Shown in pieces: positions 24,945-27,801 of a DNA stretch of 27,801 nt (position 1 is the stretch's first letter; each line of letters begins with the position of its first letter). The stretch comes from CBDCFL01 sp050300875. Its GTDB lineage: Bacteria; Pseudomonadota; Alphaproteobacteria; Rhodobacterales; Rhodobacteraceae. A model generated the notes under the pieces. That model did not search any database and was not told the origin of the DNA. It saw only the letters and a list, made by a program, of their open reading frames with translations. The DNA lies in assembly GCA_050300875.1 (NCBI GenBank), contig JBNKYL010000211.1, positions 1-27,801 of the forward strand, in the 5' to 3' direction. The position numbers were made by a program, and so were the translations under genes.

Positions 24945-25850
24945 TTAGCCTCCCATTTCGACCATCACCGCACCGACCGCAATCATCGCCATCAGTGCCA
25001 ACCTGCGCGGTCCGATGCCCTCTTTCAAGACCAGCCACCCGATCAAGGCCGAAAACAGAACCGAGGTTTCCCGCAGCACCGCCGCCTCGCCAACCTTGTC
25101 CAACCGCGTGGCCAACATGATCCCGCCAAAGGAAAAATAAGCAATCAGCGCCCCGGCTATCCCCCTCGCGGCCAAGGGCCAGGGATCAACCCGGTGTCCC
25201 AGATGCAGATAGCGGCCAAGGGCCACCGGCCACATGCCCAAGAGCCCGTCGATCATGAAAAACCATGCAAGAAAGGTGAAAGGATCAGCAGTGGCCCGGA
25301 TGCCATAGGCATCCCACGTTGTGTAGCTGGCCACCAGCATTCCCGTGACCACGGCACCCATCAGCGCCGGCACCATTGTCGCCCGGTCGATGGTCACGTG
25401 CCGCAGGTTGTAAAGCGAAACGCCGAAAATGCCCGCCAACAAGACAGACACGCCCAGCCATTGCATCGGCTTGAAAACCTCGCCGAACAACAACCAAGCG
25501 CCGATGACCGCAAAGAAAGGTCCGGTGCCGCGCACGACGGGGTAAACCACGGTGTAGGCGCCCTTTGTGTAGCTCCAGGCTTGCGCGAATTTATAGGTGA
25601 TATGGATGACCCAGGCGGCAGCAAAGATGGGCCACAGATGCGGTTCCGGCCAGGGCACGACGAACAACGCAAATGGCGCGGCGATCAGACCATAGGACAG
25701 GTCAATCGCCCCTCGACTGAGCCATGGGTCGTGCCGCCCTTTCTGCAACGCGCCAAACAATGCGTGCAGAAAAGCCGCCATCAACGCCAGCCCCAACGCC
25801 ACCGCGTGGCCGGTTTCCGTGCCTTCGATGGACGTGATCCAGCTGCTCAA
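24945..25850 (-). CDS. EamA/DMT-family transporter
   Basis: The 301-residue protein has the ten-helix plan of the drug/metabolite transporter superfamily with two EamA repeats. VVYPVVRGTGPFFAVIGAW near 102-120 is the conserved helix 3-4 region of the first repeat, and AAVLRETSVLFSALIGWL is its counterpart in the second. The substrate is unknown. I chose the TTG at 25850, which overlaps the upstream stop by four bases (TTGA) and gives a short cytoplasmic lead before helix one. A GTG at 25802 would cut into that lead. The frame is open further upstream but there reads as arginine-rich shadow of the preceding gene. It is three bases from the yciB-like gene. Confidence 0.87.
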   Translation of the reverse strand: MSSWITSIEGTETGHAVALGLALMAAFLHALFGALQKGRHDPWLSRGAIDLSYGLIAAPFALFVVPWPEPHLWPIFAAAWVIHITYKFAQAWSYTKGAYTVVYPVVRGTGPFFAVIGAWLLFGEVFKPMQWLGVSVLLAGIFGVSLYNLRHVTIDRATMVPALMGAVVTGMLVASYTTWDAYGIRATADPFTFLAWFFMIDGLLGMWPVALGRYLHLGHRVDPWPLAARGIAGALIAYFSFGGIMLATRLDKVGEAAVLRETSVLFSALIGWLVLKEGIGPRRLALMAMIAVGAVMVEMGG

Positions 25851-26782
25851 CGCCCGGGTTCCCGGCCGTTCCAGGCCACGGTGAACTTTACGCCTTCCAA
25901 TGCCGCCCCAATATCGGAAAAGGGATCGAAATCCGGGCTTTCGGCCAGCGCCTGCACGCGTGCGGCCGTCACGGGCGGATCTGCCTGCATGGTCACCGTC
26001 AGATCGCCCCACGGATGGGGCAACGTATCGATCAGCGCAACCAGAGCGGCGCGCGTTTCGGTGTCAAACGCCGGGTCCGGCAAGGTCAGAACATAGCCTG
26101 CGGCCAACACCTTGATCCGGGTCAGTTCGGCTTCTGGGTCGTCACTATCGCCAAGCAGGACCGGCCCCATGGCCATCAGGGCAAGGCTTTCGAACAGCCC
26201 AAGGCTGGTCACGTCCAAGGCGGAAAAGGCGATGCCCGCCCCGCGAAGTGACGCAAACAACGCGTCCAGCCCGGTCAGGTCGATCCCAGTTGCCGTCAGG
26301 CGATAGGTAATATCGCCCATGGGCCCGAAATCGAAATGCAGCGGGTCGATGGTGTAATCGCCGGTCGCACTGTCCCATCGCGCTGACAGGCTGGCATCGA
26401 AACCGGCATATCGCATGCGTTCGGCAAACAGGTATTCCATGACAGGATCACCCATGCCCGGGACAAGGCGGATATTTTGCGCCGACAGTTCGGTGATCGA
26501 CGGTGGCAGCCCGGCGGCAACGAACGCCGCCCATCCCTGACCGGACCATGTCACGCGATCCGCGCGCAAGGTCATGCGTGCGCCTGAACTGATATGAACA
26601 TCCTCGGCAACGCAGACAGGCCCATCGTCGGAAATCGCAACCGCTTCAGGCACCGGCAGCCCGCCGAGCGTTGCAGAAACGGCGCGCAGCGCCCCCCAGC
26701 TTTCGGCGCAAGCGATATCCTCTGCCCCAGCTGGATGTGCCGCCAGAAGTGCCGCGACCGCGAAGGCGCGTGGGCCCGTCAC
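25847..26782 (-). CDS. Conserved hypothetical secreted protein coupled to ftsY
   Basis: I do not recognise this 311-residue protein beyond a possible resemblance to periplasmic DUF2125-like proteins. A signal peptide is clear: a short charged start, a hydrophobic core (AFAVAALLAA) and a cleavage site after HPAGA, near residue 20. The mature part has two cysteines close to the N-terminus, few charged clusters and alternating beta-like segments, and no membrane helix. The start is a GTG overlapping the ftsY stop by four bases (GTGA), and its stop overlaps the TTG of the EamA gene, so translation of all three is linked. A longer in-frame extension exists but is the shadow of ftsY. The likely location is the periplasm; the function is unknown. 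Confidence 0.8.
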   Translation of the reverse strand: MTGPRAFAVAALLAAHPAGAEDIACAESWGALRAVSATLGGLPVPEAVAISDDGPVCVAEDVHISSGARMTLRADRVTWSGQGWAAFVAAGLPPSITELSAQNIRLVPGMGDPVMEYLFAERMRYAGFDASLSARWDSATGDYTIDPLHFDFGPMGDITYRLTATGIDLTGLDALFASLRGAGIAFSALDVTSLGLFESLALMAMGPVLLGDSDDPEAELTRIKVLAAGYVLTLPDPAFDTETRAALVALIDTLPHPWGDLTVTMQADPPVTAARVQALAESPDFDPFSDIGAALEGVKFTVAWNGREPGR

Positions 26783-27801
26783 CCGTCCGCCCCGGTCAAA
26801 GCCAGCGCAAATTCGCGCGCGTCGAACGCGTCCAGATCGTCGATCTTTTCGCCCACGCCGATGGCATGGATCGGTAACCCGAACTTGTCGGCCAGCGCCA
26901 CCAGAACGCCGCCCTTTGCGGTGCCGTCGAGCTTGGTCATCACCAGACCGCTGACGTCCGCCAGCTCCTGGAAGATTTTCACCTGTTGCAGCGCGTTCTG
27001 GCCGGTGGTTGCGTCCAGCACCAATAGCGTGTTGTGCGGGGCGCTTTCGTCCTTGCGCTTGATGACGCGCACGATCTTGGCCAATTCTTCCATCAGATCG
27101 GCACGGTTCTGCAAACGCCCTGCCGTGTCGATCATCAATAGGTCGACGCCTTCTTTGGCCGCCCGGTCCATGGCCTCGAACGCCAGGCTTGCTGGGTCGG
27201 AACCCTCGGGCGCGGTCAGCACGGGCACCCCGGCGCGGTCGCCCCAAACCTGCAATTGTTCCACAGCTGCAGCACGGAACGTGTCGCCCGCCGCGATCAT
27301 CACCGACTTGCCTGCGGCACGAAACTGGCTGGCCAGTTTGCCGATCGTCGTGGTCTTGCCCGACCCGTTCACGCCCACGACCAAGATCACCTGAGGTGAT
27401 TTCTGATAGATCGGCAGCGGCTTGGCGACGTTTTCCATGATGCGGGTCACCTCGTCGGCGAGGAAACCTTTCAGCTCGGCGGTCGAGACTTTCCGCCCCA
27501 TGCGGCCCTCGGCGATATTGGCCACGACACGCAGCGCGGTGTCGACGCCCATATCCGAGGTGATCAGCAGTTCTTCCAACTGCTCGAGCATATCGTCGTC
27601 CAGCGCCCGGCGCATGACCGGCGCGGCACGCCCGCGTCCCAGAAGCCGCCCGATGAGCCCCGGCTTGGCAGTGGCTTCTTCGGCCTTGCGCGCCTGATCG
27701 GTCGCCTCGGCGCGACGGGCTTCTTCGTGGGCGGCCTGTTCGGCAGCCTGACGGCTGGCTTCTTTCTGCTCGGCCGCGATGCGTTCCCGTTCGGCGCGTT
27801 C
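26779..27801 (-). CDS. ftsY: Signal recognition particle receptor FtsY, N-terminus beyond window
   Basis: About 340 residues are visible and the start lies outside the window. The first 60 or so form the Ala/Glu/Arg-rich A region (EEARRAEATDQARKAEE), then GLIGRLLGRGR and the N domain. The G domain is complete: GVNGSGKTTT (P-loop), DTFRAAA, DTAGR and TKLDGTAKGG, ending with GEKIDDLDAFDAREF. FtsY docks SRP-ribosome complexes at the inner membrane through GTP-dependent pairing with Ffh. It heads a tight minus run with a secreted hypothetical protein, an EamA transporter and the YciB-like protein. An internal ATG at 27615 is not the true start because the frame and the A-domain composition continue to the window edge. 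Confidence 0.96.
   Translation of the reverse strand, partial: ERAERERIAAEQKEASRQAAEQAAHEEARRAEATDQARKAEEATAKPGLIGRLLGRGRAAPVMRRALDDDMLEQLEELLITSDMGVDTALRVVANIAEGRMGRKVSTAELKGFLADEVTRIMENVAKPLPIYQKSPQVILVVGVNGSGKTTTIGKLASQFRAAGKSVMIAAGDTFRAAAVEQLQVWGDRAGVPVLTAPEGSDPASLAFEAMDRAAKEGVDLLMIDTAGRLQNRADLMEELAKIVRVIKRKDESAPHNTLLVLDATTGQNALQQVKIFQELADVSGLVMTKLDGTAKGGVLVALADKFGLPIHAIGVGEKIDDLDAFDAREFALALTGADG

Noticed and set aside
23145..26096. 983-codon open frame on the plus strand
   Set aside because: It overlaps the MFS gene in another frame and is antisense to the YciB-like and EamA genes; the product is arginine/proline/histidine-rich with no domain, typical of high-GC shadow frames.
1..27801. 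Defence systems, CRISPR arrays, insertion sequences, phage genes
   Set aside because: No repeat-spacer pattern, transposase, integrase, or nuclease/helicase set was seen; all long frames are explained by glycan, metabolic, transport and secretion genes.

Overview
The window looks like chromosome of a GC-rich alphaproteobacterium, most likely of the Rhodobacteraceae/Roseobacter group. I infer this from protein character and codon use, from a SAM-II-type riboswitch ahead of metZ, and from the block ftsY - secreted hypothetical - EamA transporter - YciB/IspZ. No database search was possible, so the taxonomy is inference. No rRNA, tRNA, CRISPR array, insertion sequence, prophage gene or clearly broken gene was seen. 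No gene-free stretch exceeds 300 bases; the largest gaps are 11968-12259 and 22908-23193.

Bases 1-19328 are a surface-glycoconjugate locus in short runs on both strands. On the left, a partial SDR epimerase (-) diverges from a coupled + operon: SDR epimerase, GT39-type membrane glycosyltransferase, GMC-like flavoprotein with a four-cysteine cluster. A GT4 glycosyltransferase (-), a PepSY membrane protein (+) and a GtrB/ArnC-like GT2 (+) follow. The next minus run is rfbF (CDP-glucose synthesis), a TylM/TcaB9-type sugar C-methyltransferase, an SDR ketoreductase/epimerase and GtrA, with a divergent SDR on the + strand. A compact minus operon (19328 to 13290) then encodes UDP-glucuronate decarboxylase, two GT2 transferases, an LPG-synthase-TM/AglD-like membrane protein, a UDP-galactopyranose-mutase/HemY-like flavoprotein and a polysaccharide deacetylase. 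The repertoire suggests nucleotide-sugar synthesis feeding polyprenyl-phosphate-linked glycosylation. No recognisable Wzx, Wzy or ABC exporter lies in the window.

Bases 19510-22907 are metabolic and on the minus strand: a sterol-desaturase-family membrane hydroxylase, then metZ behind its own promoter, a SAM-II-type aptamer and an intrinsic terminator (a transcription-attenuation layout), then folE2.

Bases 23194-27801 hold an MFS transporter (+) convergent with a tightly coupled minus operon: ftsY (5' end outside the window), a secreted hypothetical protein, an EamA transporter and YciB/IspZ. Coupling by 4-base start/stop overlaps and use of GTG or TTG starts are frequent.

The most unusual points are the metZ leader, which contains a perfect 9-base inverted match between the promoter and the aptamer, the CDP-sugar cassette without a recognisable RfbG dehydratase, the cysteine-cluster flavoprotein coupled to a GT39 enzyme, and the UXS/flavoprotein/AglD-like operon.
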